Numbered from the stretch's first letter, positions 6,239 to 14,905 are shown. The stretch is 47,277 nt of DNA from an uncultured Ruminococcus sp. (GCA_902790475.1 CADASG010000046.1:1-47277); one strand, 5' to 3'. The notes: a model not told the origin generated them from the sequence alone. Made by a program: numbers and translations.

Positions 6239-8611
6239 ATGAAAAAAGCATTTGCTGTCATTTTATCCGCAGTTTTGCTGTTTTCCTGCGCGGCGTTTTC
6301 CGTATCCGCCGGTGAAGCCGCTGTCAACAAGGGCGCTCCAACAGGGTTTGACAATATCGGTGCACTGTATGCTCATGCAGTGCTCAACTCAGACGACGGA
6401 GAAGCATGGCAGGCATGGCAGAGCGTTCACGACGACAGCTTCAACTTCCGCGAGAGCAGCTCAGGTACAAAATACTTTTTCCTTCCGACTTCGGCAAACG
6501 AAAGCGCGGTTGATATCTACAACGCTTTTGATTCCGGCGTGACCGTAAACGGCACTGTAATTCCTTCACATCAAACAAGGGCTGTCACCTACTCAACAGG
6601 CGGCAGTTCAAGCGTTACCGCGGGCGGCAGGACCTATACGCTGAAATTCATGAAGTCAAACGCGGAGGCGGCGGTCTACGTCAACAATCCCGACGCGGAC
6701 GGAAACGGCACCGATCTCATGAGCTACCTCAACGCCGACAAGAGCCGCAGCGCGACGGCGACGGGAGCGGTCGTTGACCCGGACGGCAGTATCGACAACA
6801 CACCGATAAAGAAGATAAAGGGCAGGGGAAATACCACCTGGACAAACTCTGAAAAAAAGCCGTACAACATCACCTACACAAAAAAGGTTTCGGTCGGCGG
6901 AATGGTGAAGAACAAAAAGTATTCGCTCCTCGCCAATTTCCAGGACGACACCCTCGCGCGCAACCGCGTGCTCTACGACCTTTCCGACGCGGTCGGGCTT
7001 CCTTACGCTTCCGACTCTCGCTTTGTTGATTTTTACGTCAACGGCGTTTACCGCGGTTCATACCAGATGTGCGAAAAGGTCGGCGCGGACAGTCTCGCGA
7101 CCGACATAGACACCGAGTCCTACCTTAACAGCGACGGCACGCTAAAGGAGGATTTCCCATTTATCTGCGAAGTCGATGGCTGGGCAGGAGAGGGTGATTA
7201 TTATGTCACCCTGAAAAACGGCGTCAAAATCACCGTTAAGGATCCCGAGATCGAGCCGGGTCAGCCGGGCTACAGCGAGGTTTTGGCGTTTGTAAAGCAG
7301 AAATTTGAGCAGTTCACCGATATTGCCGTAAATAAGAACGGCAGGGTTTCCGACGTCGCAGACCTCGATTCGGTCACAAAGCTATACCTTATCAACGAGC
7401 TTAGCAAAAACTGGGACAGCGGAGCCGGTTCTGCTTTCTTCACCTACAAGCCTGACGAAAACGGCGATTTCAAGTTCTTCGGCTCGCCTGTTTGGGACTA
7501 TGACAACTCACTTGGAAACGCTGTCGGCGTAGACAGCGAGAATCAATGGATGGGGGTCACGGACTACACTGATTTCAGCGGATGGTGGTGCCGCTTCAAG
7601 GGCAAGCACTACAGCGGAAGCTACGCGCCGGGCAATATTATAAACAACCTTTCGGTGAATAATGAAGTTCAGCAGGCTGCGGCGCGTATCTGGTTTGAGG
7701 ATTTTATGCCTGCGATCAACCACTTTGCAGGAAAAACCGACAACCCGTTAGTTTCCGGAGAGCTTTACACGGCGGAAAAATATCATTCCCTGCTCTGCGA
7801 CAGCGCCGAGATGAACTATACAAGCGGATGGCGACGGTCGGAGGGAGGATGGATCGCCGATCATTCCTCGGTTAAGCAGGCTGCCTACAACTTAAACACC
7901 GATACATACAGGGTAAAAAACAAGGCTTTGCAGTTTACCCGTGACTTTAACGGCGTTTTCAGCTTTATGAAGGAATGGACGGTCAGCCGCGCCGCGTGGC
8001 TTTCGAGCCAAATGGCTCAGGACTACGGCAAAAAGCAGTACAGGGGAGATGCAAATTTTGACGGAACAGTGAATATCAGCGACGTGACCGCCATTCAGAG
8101 GTACCTCGCAGGCATCACCGAAATAACCGCGTTGCGGTATGAGCTGAGCAATGTTCGCGACTCAGACGGGCTTAATATCTCCGATGCAACCTCTATCCAG
8201 CGGGCGATTGCCCGGATAGAGCCGCTCCCCGGTATAGCTGAACCCGAGGAAACTCCCGATGAATACACGGTTACCTTTACCAACACCCTTGAATGGGCAG
8301 GAGATATTTACTGCTACGCGTGGTATTACGATGAATCCGAAGTACGGTCGGTCTGGCTTGAGTCGTGGCCGGGAACCAAAATGACGCCGATAGGCAGGGA
8401 CAGCAGCGGAAAGGACGTTTACTCGGTTACTATCCCGTCCGACATGACTTACATCTACTTCAATAACGGCGACAGCCAGCCGAAAAAACGGACGGCTGAC
8501 ATAGTTTACGATGCGGAGGAGCTTAATTTCAGAGCGGTCGATCAAATCAACGCGCTCGGCTGGTATGGTTATGAAGCTATCGCGAATGCTCCCGTGATAG
8601 TCAGCGGATAA
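6239..8611 (+). CDS. Secreted CotH-kinase protein with dockerin and CBM26-like module
   Basis: The 790-residue protein begins with a signal peptide (about 1-25, ending SVSA). A CotH kinase domain spans roughly 190-480: KGRGNTTW, then KPYNITY, the NGVYRGSYQM motif and WDYDNSLGN. CotH proteins are atypical secreted protein kinases, first known from spore coats. A type I dockerin (about 601-665) has one clear calcium loop, DANFDGTVNISD, and a second, shorter, degenerate loop, DSDGLNISD. Residues about 678-790 resemble a CBM26 starch-binding module (WPGTKMT, YIYFNNG), like the one ending the nearby amylase. The start at 6239 follows AAAGAGAGGCG; an upstream in-frame ATG at 6146 lies in the promoter and is rejected. 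Likely role: a cellulosome- or amylosome-attached kinase-like protein; substrate unknown. Confidence 0.88.
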   Translation: MKKAFAVILSAVLLFSCAAFSVSAGEAAVNKGAPTGFDNIGALYAHAVLNSDDGEAWQAWQSVHDDSFNFRESSSGTKYFFLPTSANESAVDIYNAFDSGVTVNGTVIPSHQTRAVTYSTGGSSSVTAGGRTYTLKFMKSNAEAAVYVNNPDADGNGTDLMSYLNADKSRSATATGAVVDPDGSIDNTPIKKIKGRGNTTWTNSEKKPYNITYTKKVSVGGMVKNKKYSLLANFQDDTLARNRVLYDLSDAVGLPYASDSRFVDFYVNGVYRGSYQMCEKVGADSLATDIDTESYLNSDGTLKEDFPFICEVDGWAGEGDYYVTLKNGVKITVKDPEIEPGQPGYSEVLAFVKQKFEQFTDIAVNKNGRVSDVADLDSVTKLYLINELSKNWDSGAGSAFFTYKPDENGDFKFFGSPVWDYDNSLGNAVGVDSENQWMGVTDYTDFSGWWCRFKGKHYSGSYAPGNIINNLSVNNEVQQAAARIWFEDFMPAINHFAGKTDNPLVSGELYTAEKYHSLLCDSAEMNYTSGWRRSEGGWIADHSSVKQAAYNLNTDTYRVKNKALQFTRDFNGVFSFMKEWTVSRAAWLSSQMAQDYGKKQYRGDANFDGTVNISDVTAIQRYLAGITEITALRYELSNVRDSDGLNISDATSIQRAIARIEPLPGIAEPEETPDEYTVTFTNTLEWAGDIYCYAWYYDESEVRSVWLESWPGTKMTPIGRDSSGKDVYSVTIPSDMTYIYFNNGDSQPKKRTADIVYDAEELNFRAVDQINALGWYGYEAIANAPVIVSG

Positions 8612-8640
8612 TAACGCGGACGGTTCGATTAAGGCAACAG

Positions 8641-8669
8641 AAAAAGGCACGGTTTTTCCGTGCCTTTTA
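8641..8669. terminator. Bidirectional terminator between cotH-like gene and hisF
   Basis: An 11-bp perfect stem AAAAGGCACGG / CCGTGCCTTTT (8642-8652 and 8658-8668) with a TTTTT loop. T-runs exist on both strands, so it can end both the plus-strand CotH transcript and the minus-strand hisHF transcript. Confidence 0.9.
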
Positions 8670-8687
8670 ATTGCGAAATGAAAATTA

Positions 8688-9443
8688 TTACAGTCTGACC
8701 GGGATCCCCTGTTCGTTAAGGTACGCCTTTAGCTGAGGAACGGGGATCTCGCCGAAGTGGAACAGCGACGCTGCCAGTACCGCGTCGGCTTTTCCCTCTG
8801 TGAAGGCGTCGTAGAAGTGACTGAGCGCACCTGCGCCGCCGCTGGCTATAACGGGAATGCTCACGCGCTCGCTCACGGCTCTTGTCAGCGCCAGGTCGTA
8901 GCCCTGTTTTTGACCGTCCTCATCCATGCTGGTGAGCAGGATCTCGCCTGCGCCAAGCTCCGCGCAGCGCACAGCCCACTCTACCGCGTCGATTCCCATA
9001 GGTTTTCTGCCGCCGTTGATGTAGACCTCCCAGCTTCCGCCGCTGCGTTTTGCGTCGATCGCCGCTACAACACACTGGCTGCCGAACTTGTACGCAGCCT
9101 CGCTGATAAGCTCGGGACGGTGTACCGCCGCCGAATTGACCGACACCTTGTCAGCGCCTGCACGCAGAAGTGCGTTAAAGTCGTCAACGCTGCGTATGCC
9201 GCCGCCGACGGTGAAGGGGATAAAGATGGTGTTTGCCACGCGTTCCACCATGTCGATGGTGATGTCCCTTGAATCGCTCGACGCTGTGATATCCAAAAAA
9301 ACCAGCTCATCCGCGCCCTGTTCGTCGTATTTTTTGGCGCACTCCACGGGGTCGCCTGCGTCAACAAGATTCACAAAGCTCATGCCTTTTACCACCCTGC
9401 CGTTCTTGACGTCAAGGCAGGGGATTATTCTTTTTGCGTACAT
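8688..9443 (-). CDS. hisF: Imidazole glycerol phosphate synthase, cyclase subunit HisF
   Basis: The 251-residue (beta/alpha)8 barrel makes imidazole-glycerol phosphate and AICAR from PRFAR, using ammonia delivered by HisH. Both catalytic Asp regions are present: [15 protein letters not shown] at the N-terminus and [15 protein letters not shown] later. The phosphate sites VGGGIRS and IASGGAG are intact. Its ATG follows the hisH stop with no gap, and the GGAGGT ribosome site lies inside the end of hisH, so the pair is coupled. The other his genes are not in the window. Confidence 0.97.
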   Translation of the reverse strand: MYAKRIIPCLDVKNGRVVKGMSFVNLVDAGDPVECAKKYDEQGADELVFLDITASSDSRDITIDMVERVANTIFIPFTVGGGIRSVDDFNALLRAGADKVSVNSAAVHRPELISEAAYKFGSQCVVAAIDAKRSGGSWEVYINGGRKPMGIDAVEWAVRCAELGAGEILLTSMDEDGQKQGYDLALTRAVSERVSIPVIASGGAGALSHFYDAFTEGKADAVLAASLFHFGEIPVPQLKAYLNEQGIPVRL

Positions 9444-10061
9444 CTATTTACCTCCGGTGATCTCAGCGAAATTTCTCAGGATGTGCAAGCCGGTCGAGCC
9501 GCTTTTTTCGGGGTGGAACTGCGTCGCGAACACATTGCCGCTTTCCACCGCCGCGTCGATCGTCACGCCGTATTCCGTTTGAGCCGCGACAATGCTTTTG
9601 TCGGCGGCGTTCAGGTAATAGGAGTGAACGAAGTAAACGTAGGGGTTGGTCTCCAAGCCGTTGAGCAAACGGCTTTTTGGATTGATTTTAAGGCTGTTCC
9701 AGCCCATATGGGGGATTTTCAGACCTTCGCCGTCGGGAATCCTTGCGATGGTTCCCTTGAATATTCCCAGTCCGTGCGCTTCGGGACTTTCCTCGCTTCC
9801 TTCAAACAGCAGCTGCAGACCGAGACAAATGCCCAAAAACGGTTTGCCGCTGTCAATAAAGTCGAGAGCGGTTTGTCTTACGCCGAATTTATCGAGCGTG
9901 TCGGCTGTGTCGCCGAACGAGCCGACGCCGGGCAGTACCGCGCCGTCGGCATTAATGATCTCCTCGCGGTCGCGGGTGATCACACAGTCGCAGCCAATGT
10001 GCCGAAACGCCTTGTAAACGCTTCTGAGATTTCCCGCGTTATAATCAATAATGGCAATCAT
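9444..10061 (-). CDS. hisH: Imidazole glycerol phosphate synthase, glutaminase subunit HisH
   Basis: This 205-residue class I glutamine amidotransferase feeds ammonia to HisF. The nucleophile elbow [15 protein letters not shown] carries the catalytic Cys (about residue 79), and TQFHPEKSG near the C-terminus carries the catalytic His. The N-terminus [11 protein letters not shown] is typical. The start at 10061 has GGAG 8 nt upstream; an upstream in-frame extension would run through the leader hairpin and is rejected. Expression is probably controlled by the leader terminator at 10091-10115. Confidence 0.96.
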   Translation of the reverse strand: MIAIIDYNAGNLRSVYKAFRHIGCDCVITRDREEIINADGAVLPGVGSFGDTADTLDKFGVRQTALDFIDSGKPFLGICLGLQLLFEGSEESPEAHGLGIFKGTIARIPDGEGLKIPHMGWNSLKINPKSRLLNGLETNPYVYFVHSYYLNAADKSIVAAQTEYGVTIDAAVESGNVFATQFHPEKSGSTGLHILRNFAEITGGK

Positions 10062-10090
10062 GTTATCAACTCCGATGATTTGATACGGGC

Positions 10091-10115
10091 AAAAACGCAC
10101 GCCTCGAACCGTGCG
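10091..10115 (-). terminator. Intrinsic terminator in the hisH leader (possible attenuator)
   Basis: Read on the minus strand, a perfect 6-bp GC-rich stem CGCACG / CGTGCG with an 8-nt loop is followed at once by TTTTT, 29 nt before the hisH ATG and downstream of its promoter. A separate inverted pair links the early leader (GTTATCA, plus-strand 10137-10143) with the spacer between ribosome site and ATG (TGATAAC, plus-strand 10062-10068), which could sequester the start. The leader encodes no His-rich peptide and is too short for a T-box. Confidence 0.55.
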
Positions 10116-10156
10116 CTGCCGCCTGCAGGGAACCTCTGATAACTCCCTATAGTATG

Positions 10157-10185
10157 ATTTTAACATAGAGTGCATGAAATTGCAA
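10157..10185 (-). promoter_or_regulatory. Candidate promoter of hisHF
   Basis: On the minus strand, TTGCAA (10185-10180) and TAAAAT (10162-10157) are separated by 17 bp. A start near 10150 would give a leader of about 90 nt that contains the terminator hairpin. Confidence 0.6.
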
Positions 10186-10244
10186 CAAAAACAATAACAT
10201 ACTTCATAAATATTACGTCAGCTTCATTTTTGCCTGTTTTATTC

Positions 10245-10273
10245 TTGAATTATGCAAGTCGTTGTGATAAAAT
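10245..10273 (+). promoter_or_regulatory. Candidate promoter of the RpiR-family gene
   Basis: TTGAAT (10245-10250) and TAAAAT (10268-10273) are 17 bp apart, with TG one base before the -10. The transcript would run through MITE copy 2 before reaching the start codon. A second TTGACA at 10284-10289 has no good -10, because the element begins where it should be. Confidence 0.5.
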
Positions 10274-10305
10274 GAAATACAGATTGACAACTTTTTTATT
10301 CTTCA

Positions 10306-10425
10306 GGCAATACCGCATAATTCAGGTGTGCGGATTGCGCAGTAAGATTTTTCGTCAGGTTGTACAAATAAATTGAGGTAAGGCTGTCGCCTTGCCGAGA
10401 GCGCCTTGAATTGTGCGGTGTTGCC
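10306..10425 (+). mobile_element. MITE-like element, copy 2
   Basis: The 120-bp core starts GGCAATACCGCATAATTCA and ends with the inverted form TGAATTGTGCGGTGTTGCC. It is flanked by the same 4-bp sequence on both sides, TTCA (10302-10305 and 10426-10429), the sign of a target-site duplication. It ends 26 bp before the RpiR-family ATG, so the element forms most of that gene's leader. No protein is encoded. Confidence 0.85.
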
Positions 10426-10451
10426 TTCACTCTTTAAAGACGGGAGTTATT

Positions 10452-11333
10452 ATGATTACACATTTGCTGACAAGAATAGATTTGATGATGAACAGCTTCT
10501 CAAAGGGTCAAAAGCGCATTGCGCTGTATATCGAGGAGCATTATGATAAGGCGGCGTTCATGACCGCCTCAAAGCTGGGCGAGACCGTAGGCGTAAGCGA
10601 GAGCACGGTGGTGCGCTTTGCCACTGAGCTTGGCTACGACGGCTATCCCAAGCTGCAAAAGGCGATGCAGGAGATGATCCGCAACAAGCTGACCTCCGTG
10701 CAGCGTATCGAGGTGACCTCGGGCAGGATCGGAAACGACAATGTGCTCGACAGCGTGCTCGGACAGGACATTGAAAAGATTCGCCGCACTATCGAGGAAA
10801 CCTCTCACGAGGATTTCAACCGCGCGGTAGACGAGATCTGCTCGGCAAAGCGTATATATATTTTCGGCGTGCGCTCAACGGCGGCGCTCGTCAATTTTCT
10901 TTCCTACTATTTTGAACTGATTTTCGACAACGTGGTGACGATCAGCACGACCTCCGCTACCGCGATGTACGAGCGTATCTTCCGCATGACTGAGGATGAC
11001 GTGATAATCGGAGTATCCTTTCCGCGCTACAGCCAGATGGCTGTTGAGGCGATGAACTTTGCCCGTTCGCGCGGAGCTCACGCAGTCGCTATCACCGACA
11101 GCATGGCTTCGCCGCTGGTGCAGTCAGCCGACTCCGTGCTTATCGCGCGAAGCGACATGGCGTCTATCGTCGATTCGCTTGTCGCGCCGCTCAGCCTGAT
11201 AAACGCGCTGATCGTGGCGACCGTCCTCAAAAAGAAGGACGAGGTGAGCCAAACCTTCCGCCAGCTCGAGCAGGTTTGGAACCGCGACGGCGTTTATGCC
11301 AACCACGACGAGCGTACACAAAGCAATGAATAA
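10452..11333 (+). CDS. MurR/RpiR-family transcriptional regulator
   Basis: The 293-residue protein has an N-terminal HTH_6 domain (about 1-77; MTASKLGETVGVSESTVVRFATELGYDGYPKLQ is the recognition region) and a C-terminal SIS sugar-phosphate-binding domain (about 120-250; IYIFGVRSTAALVNFLSYYF and VIGVSFPRYS). Members control sugar-phosphate or amino-sugar genes. The ligand is unknown and no sugar operon is adjacent. The start follows CGGGAG by about 7 nt. Its last 8 bp overlap the flavoprotein gene, so the two are co-transcribed. Confidence 0.88.
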   Translation: MITHLLTRIDLMMNSFSKGQKRIALYIEEHYDKAAFMTASKLGETVGVSESTVVRFATELGYDGYPKLQKAMQEMIRNKLTSVQRIEVTSGRIGNDNVLDSVLGQDIEKIRRTIEETSHEDFNRAVDEICSAKRIYIFGVRSTAALVNFLSYYFELIFDNVVTISTTSATAMYERIFRMTEDDVIIGVSFPRYSQMAVEAMNFARSRGAHAVAITDSMASPLVQSADSVLIARSDMASIVDSLVAPLSLINALIVATVLKKKDEVSQTFRQLEQVWNRDGVYANHDERTQSNE

Positions 11334-12558
11334 GAAGATAGCGGTCGTCGGCGCGGGCGCCGCAGGACTGATGGCTGCCGGTACCGCAGCCGAATACGGT
11401 GCGTCCGTGACCCTGATCGAAAAAAACGCGCGCGTCGGACGAAAAATAATGATAACGGGCAAGGGCAGGTGCAACCTCTGCAACAACTGCGGCGTCAATA
11501 CCTTTATCTCGAACGTGCCTGTCAACGGCAGATTCCTGTATTCCGCGGTCAGCCGATTCACTCCATCTGATACCATCGAGTTTTTTGAAAGTCTCGGTCT
11601 GCCGCTGAAAACCGAACGCGGCAACCGTGTGTTCCCTCAGTCGGACAGGGCGGCGGACGTGGTGGACGCGCTGCGCGCCTATGTGCTTGACAGGGGCGTT
11701 AGGATCGTCAGCGATCCTGCCGAAGAGCTGCTGCTTGAAAACGGCGAGGCGGTCGGCGTTCGCTGCGCGGAAAATACATATTATGCCGACGCGGTCATTA
11801 TCTGCTGCGGCGGTATGAGCTATCCGCTCACGGGCTCCACAGGCGACGGCTATCTGTTTGCGCGGCAGGCAGGGCATACCGTTACGCCGATTAAGCCCTC
11901 GCTTGTTCCGCTTGAGAGTCCCGACGGCGACTGCAAGAGTATGCAGGGCTTGGCGCTGAAAAACGTTAAGCTGTCCGTAATTGATAATAATTCTAAGAAA
12001 GAAATATATTCCGACTTCGGCGAAATGCTTTTCACGCATTTCGGCATGAGCGGCCCCATGATTTTGTCCGCGAGCTCACATCTTCGCGATATGGCTAAGG
12101 GGCGCTATACGGCGGTGATCGACTTAAAGCCGGCGCTGACTCCCGAACAGCTTGACAGGCGGCTTCAAAACGAGCTGCTTCAAAACGCGAACAGGGACGT
12201 ATCCAACGCGTTTTCAAAGCTTTTGCCTCGCAAGATCATTGTCCCCGTGCTAAAGCGCTGGGGAGTACCCTTCACAAAAAAGTGCAATGTGATCACGCGC
12301 GAGGAGCGGCTGGCGCTCGGTGAGCTTTTAAAGCATTTCACCGTACCGATCAGCGGTTTTCGCCCCGTAGAGGAAGCTATAGTCACCTCGGGCGGCGTAA
12401 GCGTGAATGAGATCAACCCGAAAACCATGGAAAGTAAGTTGGTTCGCGGACTGTATTTCGCAGGAGAGGTAATTGACTGCGACGCGTATACCGGCGGCTT
12501 CAACCTCCAGATCGCATGGAGCACCGGACGGCTCGCCGGCGAGAACAGCGCTTATTAA
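11326..12558 (+). CDS. NAD(P)/FAD-dependent oxidoreductase, YhiN/BaiN-like (HI0933 family)
   Basis: The 410-residue flavoprotein starts with a dinucleotide-binding fold, KIAVVGAGAAG (about 4-14), followed by the family signature GRKIMITGKGRCNLCNN. The C-terminal FAGEVIDCDAYTGGFNLQIAWSTG closes the FAD site. The family includes the bile-acid enzyme BaiN as well as many housekeeping members of unknown substrate, so I do not assign a bile-acid role. The start at 11326 gives the usual N-terminus and overlaps the regulator by 8 bp; an upstream ATG at 11296 would add ten atypical residues. Confidence 0.87.
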   Translation: MNKKIAVVGAGAAGLMAAGTAAEYGASVTLIEKNARVGRKIMITGKGRCNLCNNCGVNTFISNVPVNGRFLYSAVSRFTPSDTIEFFESLGLPLKTERGNRVFPQSDRAADVVDALRAYVLDRGVRIVSDPAEELLLENGEAVGVRCAENTYYADAVIICCGGMSYPLTGSTGDGYLFARQAGHTVTPIKPSLVPLESPDGDCKSMQGLALKNVKLSVIDNNSKKEIYSDFGEMLFTHFGMSGPMILSASSHLRDMAKGRYTAVIDLKPALTPEQLDRRLQNELLQNANRDVSNAFSKLLPRKIIVPVLKRWGVPFTKKCNVITREERLALGELLKHFTVPISGFRPVEEAIVTSGGVSVNEINPKTMESKLVRGLYFAGEVIDCDAYTGGFNLQIAWSTGRLAGENSAY

Positions 12559-12611
12559 GCAGAAAAATAAGAAACAGAACAATAAGCAATAACCTGAAAG
12601 GAAAAGATACA

Positions 12612-13280
12612 ATGTCAATAGCAGTAGCACTGGACGGACCCGCAGGCGCGGGCAAGTCAACTATAGCAAGACGCGCGGCAAAGGCGCTTAGCTATATTTA
12701 TGTAGATACGGGAGCGCTTTACCGCACCGTAGGACTGGCGGCGACCGAGGCAGGAGTTTCGCCGGTCGATTCGCCCGAGCTGGACGATTTGCTGCAAACG
12801 ATCAAGGTGGAGCTGACCTTCACCGAACAGGGAGAGCAGGCTGTCCTTTTGAACGGAACAGATGTATCGGACAGGATACGTACCCCCGAGGCTTCCATGA
12901 CGGCTTCAAAAATTTCCGCGATTCCCAAGGTCAGAGCCTTCTTGCTAGACTTGCAGCGCGATATGGCAAAGACCAATGACATTATCATGGACGGCAGAGA
13001 CATCGGCACCGTCGTGCTTCCCGACGCGCAGGTGAAAATCTTTCTCACTGCCTCTCCCGAGGCGCGCGCGGGCAGACGTTTTAAGGAGCTTGCGGAAAAA
13101 GGTATGGATGTAAAATATGAGGATATCCTCAGCGACGTTAAGGAACGCGACTACAACGACACCCACCGTGCAACGGCGCCGCTGAAAGCCGCCGCGGACA
13201 GCGTGACGGTCGATACGACCGAGCTTGATTTTGAGCAGAGCGTTGAAGCTGTGCTCGCAGTGATTAAGGAGAAGATCTGA
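12612..13280 (+). CDS. cmk: Cytidylate kinase
   Basis: The 222-residue enzyme phosphorylates CMP and dCMP. It has the P-loop LDGPAGAGKST (about 7-17), the CMP-binding YVDTGALYR segment, the family insert, and MDGRDIGTVVLPDA followed by the RDYNDTHRATAPL lid. The start at 12612 lies after GAAAGGAAAAG; longer in-frame readings extend into the preceding gene and lack similarity. Its TGA overlaps the plsC ATG by one base. The cmk-plsC-ispH-S1 order is common in Clostridia. Confidence 0.96.
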   Translation: MSIAVALDGPAGAGKSTIARRAAKALSYIYVDTGALYRTVGLAATEAGVSPVDSPELDDLLQTIKVELTFTEQGEQAVLLNGTDVSDRIRTPEASMTASKISAIPKVRAFLLDLQRDMAKTNDIIMDGRDIGTVVLPDAQVKIFLTASPEARAGRRFKELAEKGMDVKYEDILSDVKERDYNDTHRATAPLKAAADSVTVDTTELDFEQSVEAVLAVIKEKI

Positions 13281-13912
13281 TGGGACAGTCCAAGGTTTTA
13301 TACACGGTTGGAAAAACACTTTTGCTGCCTGCCTATAAGCTGCTTTACCGCTATAAGGTGATAGGCAGCGAGAATATGCCGAAGGACGGCGGCGTGATCT
13401 TAGCCTGCAACCACCTGTCCTTTTCCGACCCCGTTCTGCTCGGCTTGGCGCAGAAACGCAGGCTGTATTTTATGGCGAAATCCGAGCTGTTCAAAAATAA
13501 ATTCGCAGCATTTATAATCAGAAGCCTGGGCGCGTTCCCGGTTGAGCGCGGCGCAGGCGACGGAAAGGCGATAAAAACCGGCGAGGAGATCATCAGAGAC
13601 GGCAACGTTATGACTATCTTTTTGGAGGGCGGACGAACCAAGACAGGCGAGCTCATGCGGCCGCGCAGCGGCTGTGCGCTGGTCGCTCAGCAGACGATGG
13701 TTCCCGTGGTTCCGGCGTGTATAACGGTCACCGGAAATCCCAAGCACCTTTTTGCAAAGCGCGTGATCCACTTCGCACCTCCGCTCTCTCCCGAGGCGAT
13801 GGGTCTGACTGCCGAAGGCGGCAGACGCGAGATCAAGAACGCCACCGCCACCATAATGGACGAGATCAGGCGAATGAGGGAGGAAGACCGCAATGACCGT
13901 TATAAAGGCTGA
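13280..13912 (+). CDS. plsC: 1-acyl-sn-glycerol-3-phosphate acyltransferase
   Basis: This 210-residue membrane-associated enzyme makes phosphatidic acid in phospholipid synthesis. The catalytic HX4D box is NHLSFSD (His45, Asp50), and FLEGGRTKTGEL is the glycerol-phosphate-binding motif (EGxR form). The sequence starts translationally coupled to cmk (TGATG) and its end overlaps ispH by 20 bp. Confidence 0.92.
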   Translation: MGQSKVLYTVGKTLLLPAYKLLYRYKVIGSENMPKDGGVILACNHLSFSDPVLLGLAQKRRLYFMAKSELFKNKFAAFIIRSLGAFPVERGAGDGKAIKTGEEIIRDGNVMTIFLEGGRTKTGELMRPRSGCALVAQQTMVPVVPACITVTGNPKHLFAKRVIHFAPPLSPEAMGLTAEGGRREIKNATATIMDEIRRMREEDRNDRYKG

Positions 13913-14858
13913 GTCCGCAGGATTCTGCTTCGGAGTGAACAGAGCCGTAAATATGGTCAAGGAGCTGTTGGCTGAAAACACAAAGGTCTGCACGCTGGGA
14001 CCGATCATCCACAATATGGAAATGGTGGAGGAGCTGAGGCAAAAGGGATGCCGTCCCGTGGACAGCATCGACGACGCTCAGCCCGGCGAAACTCTGGTCA
14101 TCCGTTCTCACGGCGTGCCGAAAAGCGTGACAGACGCGCTCGATCAAGGCGGCATTCCCTACCGCGACGCCACCTGTCCGTTTGTGAAGAAGATACACCG
14201 CATCGTCGCGGATACCGACCCCGAACGGGACGTGGTGTTGATCGCAGGCAACCGAAGTCACCCCGAGGTGATGGGAATAATCGGCAACTGCTCCTGCGCG
14301 TGCATGACCTTCAATAACGAGGCGGAATTAGACCAAATATTACCAAATATTCTGCTACAGAAAAATAAACAGGTTATAATTGTTGCTCAAACAACATTTG
14401 ATACAAAAGAATGGAAAAAATCTGTAAAAAAAATAAAAAAGCTATGTACAAACGCAAAAATTTTTGATACAATATGTAATGCTACGTCAGTTAGGCAAAG
14501 TGAGGCGGAGGCTATTGCCGCCCGATCCGACTTTATGATAGTTATAGGAGACAGGCACAGTTCAAACACGAACAAGCTTTTTGAGATATGCAAAAAGCAG
14601 TGCCCCCAAACCGTGCTGATCGAAACAGCGGATGAGCTGGACGTTTCGCGGCTTCGCCGCGCCGTAAACATAGGCGTAACCGCAGGCGCTTCTACACCTG
14701 CGAGGATAATAAAGGAGGTACTGGATACAATGAGTGAAGAAATCAAATCCGGTGAAACAACAAATTTAGAAGAATCTTTTGAGGAGCTGCTTGAAGAATC
14801 CCTAGAAAACAAACGGGCTTTGTTCCCGTATCCGAGCTTTCGGGCGATCCGTCCGTAA
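13893..14858 (+). CDS. ispH: 4-hydroxy-3-methylbut-2-enyl diphosphate reductase, with disrupted S1-fusion tail
   Basis: IspH makes IPP and DMAPP in the last step of the MEP pathway, using a [4Fe-4S] cluster held by three cysteines: Cys12 (GFCFGVNRA), Cys95 (DATCPFVKK) and Cys195 (DTICNATSVRQ), all present. The reductase ends near residue 280 (GASTPARIIKEVLDTM). What follows, MSEEIKSGE...SFEELLEESL, is the start of the S1 part seen in Clostridial IspH-S1 fusions. The frame then breaks: the last 18 or so residues (ENKRALFPYPSFRAIRP) are out-of-frame sequence, and the true S1 frame resumes in the next gene. About 14325-14505 is much richer in A+T than the rest of the gene. The ribosome site GAGGGAGG lies before the ATG. 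Confidence 0.93.
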   Translation: MTVIKAESAGFCFGVNRAVNMVKELLAENTKVCTLGPIIHNMEMVEELRQKGCRPVDSIDDAQPGETLVIRSHGVPKSVTDALDQGGIPYRDATCPFVKKIHRIVADTDPERDVVLIAGNRSHPEVMGIIGNCSCACMTFNNEAELDQILPNILLQKNKQVIIVAQTTFDTKEWKKSVKKIKKLCTNAKIFDTICNATSVRQSEAEAIAARSDFMIVIGDRHSSNTNKLFEICKKQCPQTVLIETADELDVSRLRRAVNIGVTAGASTPARIIKEVLDTMSEEIKSGETTNLEESFEELLEESLENKRALFPYPSFRAIRP

Positions 14859-14905
14859 AGCCTGAGGACGTAGTTAAGGTCGGCGATCAGATCGAGCTGC
14901 TGATC

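Noticed and set aside
8688-10061. Plus-strand open frames over hisF and hisH
   Set aside because: Both are antisense to well-conserved histidine genes and show no family similarity.
10091-10150. Histidine leader peptide or T-box ahead of hisH
   Set aside because: No run of His codons, no start with a ribosome site, and the leader is too short for T-box Stem I and the T-box sequence.
14795-14820. Programmed -1 frameshift joining IspH to S1
   Set aside because: The local GAAAACAAACGG is not a good slippery heptamer, and even after a shift the first strands of S1 domain 1 would be missing, so a deletion explains it better.
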